Positions 23,196-30,849 of a DNA stretch of 64,000 nt are shown piece after piece (position 1 is the stretch's first letter; every line of letters begins with the position of its first letter). The translations under genes were made by a program, and so were the position numbers. The notes under the pieces are model-generated. The model was not told the DNA's origin and made no database searches. It saw only the letters and a list, made by a program, of their open reading frames with translations. Origin of the DNA: an uncultured Collinsella sp. (lineage in GTDB: Bacteria; Actinomycetota; Coriobacteriia; Coriobacteriales; Coriobacteriaceae); the NCBI GenBank assembly GCA_958447445.1, contig CAUDAE010000002.1:1-64000 (forward strand). Direction: 5' to 3'.

Positions 23196-24449
23196 CTAGT
23201 CCGCGAGCTTCTCCACCTGATCGAGCATCTTACCGAGCTTAGCCTTTGCCTCGGCCTTGACCTTCTCCGCTTCTTCGTGGGCCTTGGCCTTCTGAGCGGC
23301 CTTTTCCTCGGCCTCGGGGTCAACAACGACTAGATTGGACGCATCGTGCTCGACCAGTTTGAGCGCATGCTCGGGGCACACCTTGACGCAGGCTCCACAA
23401 CCTAGGCAATACGTGGACTCCAACGCAAAGCGGCCGCTTCCCACCAAATCGCAGGCAAACGTGGGGCACACGTTGACGCACTCGCCACACGACGTGCACT
23501 TGTCAAAATCGCACTCCGGCGTGCTCACCTGCATGTTCTGGGCAAGCTCGGGATGGTTCTGCAGCGTCGAGAGCACCAGCTGCCGCCCATGGGTGAGCGA
23601 ACGGCGGCGCTTGGTCGTCGTGGTGCCGCACATGGTGTTGAGCGTGCGCTCCAGCTGGGTAATCTGATGGCGATGGGCCTTGAGCTTTTGCGTCACCGAG
23701 GCCAGCGCCGCCGTCGCCGGGTTGAGCTTGGTCACCGTCAGGCCCGTCGTGCGGGCAATCTTTTCCATGTACTCCTTGCGCTCGTACTCGCGAAGCTTAT
23801 GGCACTTGAGGCTCTTGGGGTCGACCTCCAGGCCCATACCCGTGCCAGACCACTCCTCGGCCTTCGCAATTGCCTCGCCCAGAATGTCCTCACCGCCGGT
23901 GTTGCGGCATTTATCGCACACGCCCAACGGCAGGTACACACTCACGTTAGGATAGTCGGCCAGTACCGAGAACCAGGTCTCGGCAGTAATATCGCCCACG
24001 CAGGCGACGACGACCTCGTTCTCGCGCGGCATGCGCTTGAGGGCACGCGTACAGGTGACGTAGGCGGTCTCGTGGCTCGTAGCCGCCGAGACAATATCGT
24101 CATACAGGTTTTTGGGCGCCAGGCGCGGCGAGATGATCGCCTCGGTCGGACAGGCAGCGGCGCACAGTCCGCACTTGCGACAGGAGTCGAGGATCTCGAT
24201 GGCGTCCTCCTCGACCTCGATGGCGTTGACCGGGCACACGTCCATGCACGCGGTGCAGCCGCTCTTTTCGTTTTTGCAGGTCAGGCATGGAATGGTGTTG
24301 CCGCGCGGACGCTCCTTGTAGTCGGCAGGATTCCACTGCGGCGCCGATGGATCGAGCGCGTCGGTCACGCCGCCAAGCGGGTTTTTAAGAAAGTCGAAAC
24401 CCTTGCTGATCTCGATAATGTCATCAAACAGATCGTGTTCCTGCGCCAT
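23196..24449 (-). CDS. Polyferredoxin-like 4Fe-4S protein
   Basis: The 417-residue soluble protein carries an N-terminal pair of cluster motifs (CLTCKNEKSGCTACMDVCP, then CRKCGLCAAACP) and a C-terminal pair (CTSCGECVNVCP, then CLGCGACVKVCP). The middle part has additional Cys (AYVTCTRALKRM, CDKCRNTGGED), suggesting a further metal or cluster site. The C-terminus is a charged coiled coil (KAKAHEEAEKVKAEAKAKL). It probably shuttles electrons in an anaerobic pathway, but no partner oxidoreductase is adjacent. ATG 24449 is chosen as the first start with a conserved N-terminus. Confidence 0.8.
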   Translation of the reverse strand: MAQEHDLFDDIIEISKGFDFLKNPLGGVTDALDPSAPQWNPADYKERPRGNTIPCLTCKNEKSGCTACMDVCPVNAIEVEEDAIEILDSCRKCGLCAAACPTEAIISPRLAPKNLYDDIVSAATSHETAYVTCTRALKRMPRENEVVVACVGDITAETWFSVLADYPNVSVYLPLGVCDKCRNTGGEDILGEAIAKAEEWSGTGMGLEVDPKSLKCHKLREYERKEYMEKIARTTGLTVTKLNPATAALASVTQKLKAHRHQITQLERTLNTMCGTTTTKRRRSLTHGRQLVLSTLQNHPELAQNMQVSTPECDFDKCTSCGECVNVCPTFACDLVGSGRFALESTYCLGCGACVKVCPEHALKLVEHDASNLVVVDPEAEEKAAQKAKAHEEAEKVKAEAKAKLGKMLDQVEKLAD

Positions 24450-24600
24450 GCGCGGCCCCTCCCTGAGCAGTGCAAACAAGCAAGAGATAATGATACGCTA
24501 TCGGCCCATGCCTCGGGCAAATTACACGCGGAGCATCTTTGCGGCAAATAGCCTATGGCCTATCGCCGCCTCGATTGCACAAGGTCAATCAAGCGCCAAG

Positions 24601-25668
24601 CTATGCCTCGCACATGAGCTGCACGAGCTTTTGTTTGGTCACCTTGGCCTGCTCGTTGGCCATATTACGCTCATTTCTAAAGACCGCATTTGCAACACTC
24701 TGCAGATCGGCATCGGAAATCTCGCCAAGGCCCAGCTCCTCGAGCGTCGTCGGCAGACCAACGCGCTGGCAAAACTCGAGCACCTGATCAAGCTCGGGCG
24801 CACGCTCCAGGCGCAGCTGCACCACCAGGCCAAATGCCACGGTCTCGCCGTGCATAGCCCTGCACTCGGGCAGAATCGTCAGACCGTTGGCGATGGCATG
24901 CGCCAACGCCAAGCCACCGCTCTCAAAGCCGATGCCCGAGAGCAGAATATTGCACTCGATCAGGCGCTCAACCGCCGGCGATGTACGCACCTTTTTGAGA
25001 TCGCGCTTGGCAGCGATGCCGCACTCCACGAGTGTGTCGTAGCAGGCACGCGCCGCGACCAGGGCCAAGTGCCCCGGCGCGCCGCCGTGCTCGTTGGTGC
25101 CGTGCACCGCGGCGCACGAACGCGCCTCGAAGTACGTTGCCAGTGCATCGCCCATACCAGCAACCGTCATGCGCAGTGGGGCCGCCGCGACCACGTTGGT
25201 ATCGACCACGACCAGGTCTGGATTCTTCTCGAGCATCAGGTAGCGGTCGAACGACCCATCCTCGTGATACAGCACCGAAATCGCGCTGCACGGACCGTCC
25301 ATCGAAGCCGCCGTGGGGCATACACACAACGGCAACTCGGCATAAAACGCAACGGCCTTGGCGATATCGAGCATCTTGCCGCCGCCAATACCCACCACCA
25401 TGTCACAATACTCGGCCTGGGCTTCCTTAGCCATTTTTACAACGGCCTCTTCCGTACACGGACCGTCATAAATCTTAAAGAACGGCTCGCTCAGATGGTC
25501 GTCCAGAAATCCATCGACGATCTGCTTGCACAGCCGATCCTCGGTGCCCTGGTCAAACAAGACATAGGCAGCGCAGCCCAACCATGACAAATACCTGCCC
25601 TGACGCGAGAGCTCACCCGGCCCCTGGACATACCGGCCGGGACCGCCATAAACCACGGGAAGCGCCAT
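24601..25668 (-). CDS. Glycerol dehydrogenase-like enzyme, divergent paralog
   Basis: The 355-residue iron-containing alcohol dehydrogenase family member resembles GldA: VVYGGPGRYVQGPGELSR, the NAD site VVGIGGGKMLDIAKAVAFY, and metal ligands Asp in GMGDALATYFEA, His in ALAHAIANGL and His in CRAMHGETVAFG. It lies directly downstream of a second, more canonical GldA (25782-26882) and is recognisably its paralog, but it has diverged. An intervening terminator (25738-25768) suggests separate expression. Substrate uncertain. Confidence 0.82.
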   Translation of the reverse strand: MALPVVYGGPGRYVQGPGELSRQGRYLSWLGCAAYVLFDQGTEDRLCKQIVDGFLDDHLSEPFFKIYDGPCTEEAVVKMAKEAQAEYCDMVVGIGGGKMLDIAKAVAFYAELPLCVCPTAASMDGPCSAISVLYHEDGSFDRYLMLEKNPDLVVVDTNVVAAAPLRMTVAGMGDALATYFEARSCAAVHGTNEHGGAPGHLALVAARACYDTLVECGIAAKRDLKKVRTSPAVERLIECNILLSGIGFESGGLALAHAIANGLTILPECRAMHGETVAFGLVVQLRLERAPELDQVLEFCQRVGLPTTLEELGLGEISDADLQSVANAVFRNERNMANEQAKVTKQKLVQLMCEA

Positions 25669-25737
25669 ACGAGAATCCGCCCTTCATCAAACAACGATTG
25701 GTGCAAAGTAACCTTACCCCTTTGCACCATAGCAAAA

Positions 25738-25768
25738 AGGGGCAAAGCCATCTGCCGGCTTTGCCCCT
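25738..25768 (-). terminator. Rho-independent terminator of gldA
   Basis: 12-bp stem AGGGGCAAAGCC/GGCTTTGCCCCT with a 7-nt loop. On the minus strand it is followed by TTTTT. It starts 14 nt after the gldA stop. Confidence 0.88.
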
Positions 25769-25781
25769 CCTTAGATTTGTT

Positions 25782-26882
25782 TTACTCATCCATGAGGTAA
25801 TAATGACCCAGCGCGTCGGCACCCAGGATGGCGTTTGCGACCATCTCAGGCGTCACCTCAAACGGCATGTTGCACATGGTATCCTCGGGCGCGCACGCGG
25901 CCTCGGCAACAATCATGGCCTTCTCGCGCGTAACCTCGGCAACGCCAAGTTCCTTCATCGTGACCGGCAGGCCAAGCTCAATGCAGAAGCCCAAGACTTC
26001 CTCGAGTTTCTCAGTCGGGGCATCCTCGAGTACCAGCTGGACGATAGTGCCAAAGGCGACCTTCTCGCCGTGATACATGCTGTGGCACTCGGGCAGCATC
26101 GTCAGGCCATTGTGGATGGCATGAGCAGCAGCAAGACCCGAGCTTTCAAAGCCAATGCCCGAAAGCAGCGTATTGGCCTCGATGATGTGCTCGACGGCAG
26201 GCGTGAGCGCACCCTTCTCCAGCGCAACCTTGGCCTTGACGCCATCGGCCATGAGCGTCTCATAGCAGAGCTTGGCGAGCGCCAAGCCGGCCATTCCGCC
26301 CTTACCGCCGGCGCAAGTGCCACCGTCGGCGTCGTGCGTCGCCTGAGCCTCGAAATAGGTTGCGAGCGCATCGCCCATACCGGAAACCGTCAGGCGCACC
26401 GGGCTCGCCGCGATAACCGTCGTATCCATAAGGACAATATTGGGGTTTGCCTTAAGGAAGAGATATTTATCGAACTGGCCGTCGTCGGTGTAAAGCACCG
26501 AAAGTGCCGAGCACGGTGCATCGGTCGAGGCAATGGTGGGGCAGATGATAACCGGGGACTCCAGGTAGTAGGCGACGGCCTTCGCGGTATCGAGGATCTT
26601 GCCGCCACCGACGCCGACGACGATATCGCAACCGTTGTCACGAGCGAGCGCAACCAGGCGATCGACCTCGCCCTTGGAGCACTCGCCGTTAAAGTCCTCA
26701 AACAGCAGCTCGGCCTTAGCCTCGGCAAAGCCGCCCTCGATCTTGGCACCGACGCGCTTCTTGCCCGAAGGCGTCACGATGACGAGGGCCTTAGCGCCGA
26801 GCGGCTCGACATAGGAGCCGAGCTTGGCGAGCTCGTCCGGGCCTTGGATGTACTTGCTGGGGCTATTGAAGATTGCAGCCAT
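25782..26882 (-). CDS. gldA: Glycerol dehydrogenase
   Basis: The 366-residue NAD-dependent enzyme oxidises glycerol to dihydroxyacetone. It has the N-terminal IFNSPSKYIQGPDELAKLG typical of GldA, the dinucleotide site VVGVGGGKILDTAKAVAYY, IASTDAPCSALSVLY, and zinc ligands in SGMGDALATYFEA, AAHAIHNGL and MYHGEKVAFG. Length is normal for the family. It is flanked by its own terminator and by that of the upstream iron alcohol dehydrogenase. The cluster of three metal-dependent alcohol dehydrogenases points to fermentative alcohol or polyol use. Confidence 0.93.
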   Translation of the reverse strand: MAAIFNSPSKYIQGPDELAKLGSYVEPLGAKALVIVTPSGKKRVGAKIEGGFAEAKAELLFEDFNGECSKGEVDRLVALARDNGCDIVVGVGGGKILDTAKAVAYYLESPVIICPTIASTDAPCSALSVLYTDDGQFDKYLFLKANPNIVLMDTTVIAASPVRLTVSGMGDALATYFEAQATHDADGGTCAGGKGGMAGLALAKLCYETLMADGVKAKVALEKGALTPAVEHIIEANTLLSGIGFESSGLAAAHAIHNGLTMLPECHSMYHGEKVAFGTIVQLVLEDAPTEKLEEVLGFCIELGLPVTMKELGVAEVTREKAMIVAEAACAPEDTMCNMPFEVTPEMVANAILGADALGHYYLMDE

Positions 26883-26907
26883 AACTATCCCATTCTCTAA
26901 AAAAGAA

Positions 26908-26939
26908 AGGGGCTCCGTACGGATACGTGCGGAGCCCCT
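26908..26939 (-). terminator. Rho-independent terminator of the iron alcohol dehydrogenase gene
   Basis: 10-bp stem AGGGGCTCCG/CGGAGCCCCT. The minus-strand 3' side reads TTTCTTTTTT. Confidence 0.88.
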
Positions 26940-26960
26940 CGTTACGATAACAAGAGTCGA

Positions 26961-28184
26961 TTAGAAATCGATATCGGTGTCGTAGTAGCAGGCCTTGAGG
27001 ATCTTCTCGAAGTCGGCAGCCTTGGTCTCACGCGGGTTCTCGGGCGTGCAGGCGTCCTGCTCGGCGTTCGCGGCGATCTCGGGCAGCTTGGCGAGGAACT
27101 CCTCCTCGGAAACCATCTGCGGGTTCTCGGCGTCGACCTTCACGCCACCATTCGCGTAATCCTTGATGGACTGCGGAATGTTGAGCTGGTCGTTGAGGTC
27201 GCGGATCTTCTGGACGAGCGCAGCGATGAGCTCCTCGTTGGTCTCGCCGGGAAGGTGCAGGATCTCCTTGGCCACGTAAGCGTAACGCTCGGCAGCACGG
27301 GGATCCTTGGAGTTCCACTGGATGACCTTGCCCAGGTACATGGCGTTAGCGGCACCGTGGATGATGTGGCCGTTCTCGAAGGCAGCACCGGTCTTGTGAG
27401 CCATGGAGTGAACGATGCCGAGCAGGCCCGAGGAGAAGGCGATACCGGCGATGCACTGAGCCTCGTGCATGTGCTGACGGGCCTCATGGTCGCCAGCATA
27501 GGACTTGGGCAGCCACTCGACGATCTCGCGGATGCCGTGCAGAGCGTTGGCGTCGGTGAACATAGAGGCGCAGGTGGAAACGTAGGCCTCCATGCAGTGG
27601 GTCAGAGCATCCATGCCGGTGTGAGCGCACAGCTTGGCGGGCATGGTGTAGGTGAGCTCGGGGTCGACGATGGCGACATCAGGGGTGATGTTGAAGTCGG
27701 CCAGCGGGTACTTGATGCCCTTGGCGTAGTCGGTAATGACGGAGAACGCGGTGACCTCGGTAGCGGTGCCGGAGGTAGAGGAGATGGCGCAGAAATGAGC
27801 CTTCTGACGCAGCTCAGGGAAGCTGAACGGCTGGATGATGTTGTCGAAGGACTCCTCGGGATACTCGTAGAAGACCCACATGGCCTTAGCGGCATCGATG
27901 GGCGAGCCGCCACCGATGGCGATAATCCAGTCGGGCTCGAACTCGCGCATGGCCTCGGCGCCCTTCATGACCGTCTCGATGGACGGGTCGGACTCGACGC
28001 CCTCGAACAGCTTGACCTCGAAACCGCCCTCTTTGAGGTCGGCCTCAACGTCCTGCAGGAACCCGCCGCAGCGCATAGAGCTGCCGCCAGAAACGATGAT
28101 GGCCTTCTTGCCCTTGAGGTTCTTCACCTCGTGGCGAGCGCCCTCACCAAAGTACAGATCGCGAGGATTGGTAAAACGTCCCAT
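26961..28184 (-). CDS. Iron-containing alcohol dehydrogenase
   Basis: The 407-residue protein has NPRDLYFGEGA at the N-terminus, the NAD(P) motif WIIAIGGGSPIDAAKAMW, the family signature SSTSGTATEVTAFSVI, VDPELTYTMPAKLCAHTGMDALTH, and metal ligands in GIVHSMAHKTG and HIIHGAANA. The ADXFKILKACYYD-like C-terminus recalls the Fe-ADH half of AdhE and butanol dehydrogenases. The most likely role is reducing acetaldehyde or longer aldehydes to alcohols in fermentation. ATG 28184 follows TTAGGAGGCACAG, and 17 extra in-frame codons upstream are rejected. Confidence 0.88.
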   Translation of the reverse strand: MGRFTNPRDLYFGEGARHEVKNLKGKKAIIVSGGSSMRCGGFLQDVEADLKEGGFEVKLFEGVESDPSIETVMKGAEAMREFEPDWIIAIGGGSPIDAAKAMWVFYEYPEESFDNIIQPFSFPELRQKAHFCAISSTSGTATEVTAFSVITDYAKGIKYPLADFNITPDVAIVDPELTYTMPAKLCAHTGMDALTHCMEAYVSTCASMFTDANALHGIREIVEWLPKSYAGDHEARQHMHEAQCIAGIAFSSGLLGIVHSMAHKTGAAFENGHIIHGAANAMYLGKVIQWNSKDPRAAERYAYVAKEILHLPGETNEELIAALVQKIRDLNDQLNIPQSIKDYANGGVKVDAENPQMVSEEEFLAKLPEIAANAEQDACTPENPRETKAADFEKILKACYYDTDIDF

Positions 28185-28684
28185 ACTGTGCCTCCTAAAC
28201 AAGCCCCTCTTAGACTTGCGTATATAACGGAGCACCCAATTGGCTCCGTTAGGACCGGTTTGCGCGTTGCCGGCGATGACAATGCGCTATGTCTAAACGT
28301 CTCAACGCTCAGACAAACACTATTTTACCGTTCTGGTTGGTCAGTTATTCACCTAAAGCCGCCAATGATGAAACGTTTTTTCTATCCCTGAAGACCCTTG
28401 TGCGGCATTCATACTCCCAAGCTGGGCAAACGTTTTATCAAGGTTGACTACATATCCCGGGCAGGACTGTGCCCCTCCAAAATATGCACCGTTCGCCGCC
28501 AAAAATCGACCGTTTGCGGCACCGTGATACCACTCGGCCGTCCATGGTGCCGACATTTGTGCGACATCCGACTTCGTGGTGCAAAGGTGCAAGTCCAAGT
28601 GCGGCACCCCCGGTGTGCCACATGCGGGTAAACTAGAACCTTATATAGAAACATCTGAACCCTAACCGCAGCAAAGGAGGCCCC
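28185..28684. other. 500-nt intergenic region
   Basis: Divergent promoter region of the Fe-ADH (minus) and the 28685 operon (plus). TTATATAG at about 28640 is a plausible -10 for the latter. The middle part has several GTGCGGCA/TGCCGCAC-like words and short imperfect hairpins. A minus-strand frame at 28353-28607 has no coding character, so I call no gene. Confidence 0.4.
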
Positions 28685-29761
28685 ATGGCATTCGATCCCA
28701 TTCAAGAGGATTGCCATCGCCTCGTTCTTGAGGCCTTGCGCCGCGACAATATCCCGCTCACCGACGCTGCCGCCGTAGAGCGTCTGATGGAGCAATTCAC
28801 CCGCAACCCCGCACCGCTCATCGTGCACGACCGTGACCGCGCCGGGCATCTGATTGCCAAGGTAGTCGAGGCCGTCGACTACCGCATTCCCTTTATCCCT
28901 GACGATGCCCAGGCAGAGCAGGAAGAGGCAGCTGCCGAGAACATGCTCCGCGAGGCGGCCGCACTCGATCCGGCCAACTGGGATGCCCGGCGCATGCTGA
29001 CGGCACTCACCGCCGAATCCAACGAGGAATACGTGCAGTATCTGGTGTCCAAGTGCGACGAGGTGGAGCACGATCTGGCGCTCAAGATCGCCTCGGCGCA
29101 AGACCCCTACGAGCGCGAGGCCGCAGGCGACCTTATGCGCCGCCCCTACCTGCGCTGGCTTGCCGCCCTTGCGTCACGCGCCCTCATTAGCGGACGCTAC
29201 CGCATGTCGCTCGAAGCCGCAAACCGCAGCCTCGACTTTGCGCCCAACGACCCCGCCGGTGTCCGCCACACCGCGATGCTCGCCATGGCAAAGCTCGAAT
29301 ACCCCGCCGAGGAGCTCAAGCGCTTTCGCTCTGCCCACTCCGTCCCCTATCTCGCCAACACGCCGCTGCGCCGTCGTCCCAAGGATGCGGAGCGCGACTT
29401 GGACCCGTGGACGCTCATCGCGCTGATGAGCGCTGCCTGGCGCGAGCTGGACTACGAGGGCGCCGAGCACTATTTGCGCATCCTCGCACGCTCGTGCCCG
29501 CACGCGGCCGAGGCGCTCTACTTCCAAACCGAGTTTCCCGATGGCGTCTATGCCCGCGTCAACGTGGGTGTGGGCTCCACCGACGAGCTCGTCCTTGCGC
29601 TGTCCGAGGCGACGCCGGTACTGCAGGAGGGCCTGGGCGCCCCCGACAACGCCAGCTTTGCCGCCTGGGTCGCCACCAACGATATCGTGCGTTCCCAGAT
29701 CGACGAGCGCATCCTGCGCGCGGCCGAGCAGGGGCTTCCATTTAAGGGAGGGGACCTCTAA
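28685..29761 (+). CDS. Helical-repeat (TPR-like) protein, unknown function
   Basis: The 358-residue soluble protein is built of amphipathic helix pairs (YRMSLEAANRSLDFAPNDPAG; LDYEGAEHYLRILARSCPHAAEAL), the usual look of tetratricopeptide scaffolds. Ribosome site AAAGGAGGCCCC precedes the ATG. It overlaps the next gene by one base (TAATG), so the two are translationally coupled and probably interact. The neighbour has similar architecture (EYVQYL, YRAAANYARRVLKAEG), suggesting a duplicated pair. No enzymatic motif is seen. Confidence 0.65.
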   Translation: MAFDPIQEDCHRLVLEALRRDNIPLTDAAAVERLMEQFTRNPAPLIVHDRDRAGHLIAKVVEAVDYRIPFIPDDAQAEQEEAAAENMLREAAALDPANWDARRMLTALTAESNEEYVQYLVSKCDEVEHDLALKIASAQDPYEREAAGDLMRRPYLRWLAALASRALISGRYRMSLEAANRSLDFAPNDPAGVRHTAMLAMAKLEYPAEELKRFRSAHSVPYLANTPLRRRPKDAERDLDPWTLIALMSAAWRELDYEGAEHYLRILARSCPHAAEALYFQTEFPDGVYARVNVGVGSTDELVLALSEATPVLQEGLGAPDNASFAAWVATNDIVRSQIDERILRAAEQGLPFKGGDL

Positions 29762-30804
29762 TGGATCCGAGCGTCTACATCCCCGCCTACCTGGAGCGCA
29801 CCTATCTGGCGTCGCACCCCGAGCTCACCGATGCAGCACGCGAACTTGTCCATAACGACGTGGGCGTCAACCCTCATAAGTATGCGCAGACCGAGCATGC
29901 CCAGGCACTGCTGTCCTACGCCGGCGTTCATCGCCACCTGCTCGACGAGCTCCATCGCATCGAGGACATGGGCAGCGACGAGGAGTTCGAGCAAACGCGC
30001 AACCGCCTGTTCGACGACATGCGCGATGAGCTGCTCAAGATTGTCCGCATCGATGCGTATGTCCTCGATGCCCAGCTGCTCGCCATCATCCTGGCCGACA
30101 CGCCCGTTGACGCCTGCCTGGGCGACCTGATGAAGCTCGAGGCGACCACGGCCGATTACCTGCAGCAAAGTGTGCCCGGGTTCGATATGGAGGCCCCGCA
30201 CTACTGGGCCAACAAAGTTTTGACGGACGGCGTGACGGCGGCAGAGTTCACCGTGAGCGAGCCGGCGCTTATCGGGTGGCTCCACACACTCGAGGCCATC
30301 TCGCAGCTGTGCATGGCGAGCGCTCGTTACCGTGCTGCCGCCAACTACGCCCGCCGCGTCCTTAAGGCGGAAGGCTACCCCACCCGAGCCGCAGGCACCG
30401 TGTTGCTCGCCCTCGCTCGTCTGGAAGACCAGGACGGCTTTTTTGCCCTGGCCCACCAGCTCGAGGAAGAGATCGGGGCTGACGCGCTCGAGAACTCTCC
30501 TTGGTATCTGCTCGCCCGCACGATTCTGCTGTTCAAAACAAACAAGATGCGCCCGGCGACACGCGCGCTGCGCGAGTTTGCCAACCGTTGCGAGGGCGGT
30601 GCGTTCTTCTTACTGAACCCCATGTACCAGACACCGTACCTTCCCTGCCGGCCCGAGCCACACGATCCCTGGGATCTTTCGCACCAGGCCGTTTGGGAAG
30701 CGGACGGTATTATCTCGGACACTCCCGACTTTGCCCCCTGGGCCAATGCCTGCGAAGACGTGTCGCAGCTTGCCCAGGAATTTGCGCGCCGCTACGGTTT
30801 TTAG
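29761..30804 (+). CDS. Helical-repeat (TPR-like) protein, partner of the preceding gene
   Basis: The 347-residue soluble helical protein starts within the stop codon of the preceding gene. YRAAANYARRVLKAEGYPTRAAGTVLLALARLED and WYLLARTILLFKTNKMRPATRALREFANRC are TPR-like helix pairs. The C-terminus (PWDLSHQAVWEADGIISDTPDF) resembles SEC-C/plant-type TPR proteins only loosely. Both genes are followed 45 nt later by the peptidoglycan-amidation gene, but no functional link can be shown from sequence. Confidence 0.6.
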   Translation: MDPSVYIPAYLERTYLASHPELTDAARELVHNDVGVNPHKYAQTEHAQALLSYAGVHRHLLDELHRIEDMGSDEEFEQTRNRLFDDMRDELLKIVRIDAYVLDAQLLAIILADTPVDACLGDLMKLEATTADYLQQSVPGFDMEAPHYWANKVLTDGVTAAEFTVSEPALIGWLHTLEAISQLCMASARYRAAANYARRVLKAEGYPTRAAGTVLLALARLEDQDGFFALAHQLEEEIGADALENSPWYLLARTILLFKTNKMRPATRALREFANRCEGGAFFLLNPMYQTPYLPCRPEPHDPWDLSHQAVWEADGIISDTPDFAPWANACEDVSQLAQEFARRYGF

Positions 30805-30849
30805 TGACGCACTCGACCCGACCATGTCGTTTACGTTAGGAACGGTTTC

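Noticed and set aside
28353..28607. 84-codon minus-strand frame in the Fe-ADH upstream region
   Set aside because: No ribosome site or recognisable motif; it spans repeat-like GTGCGGCA words.
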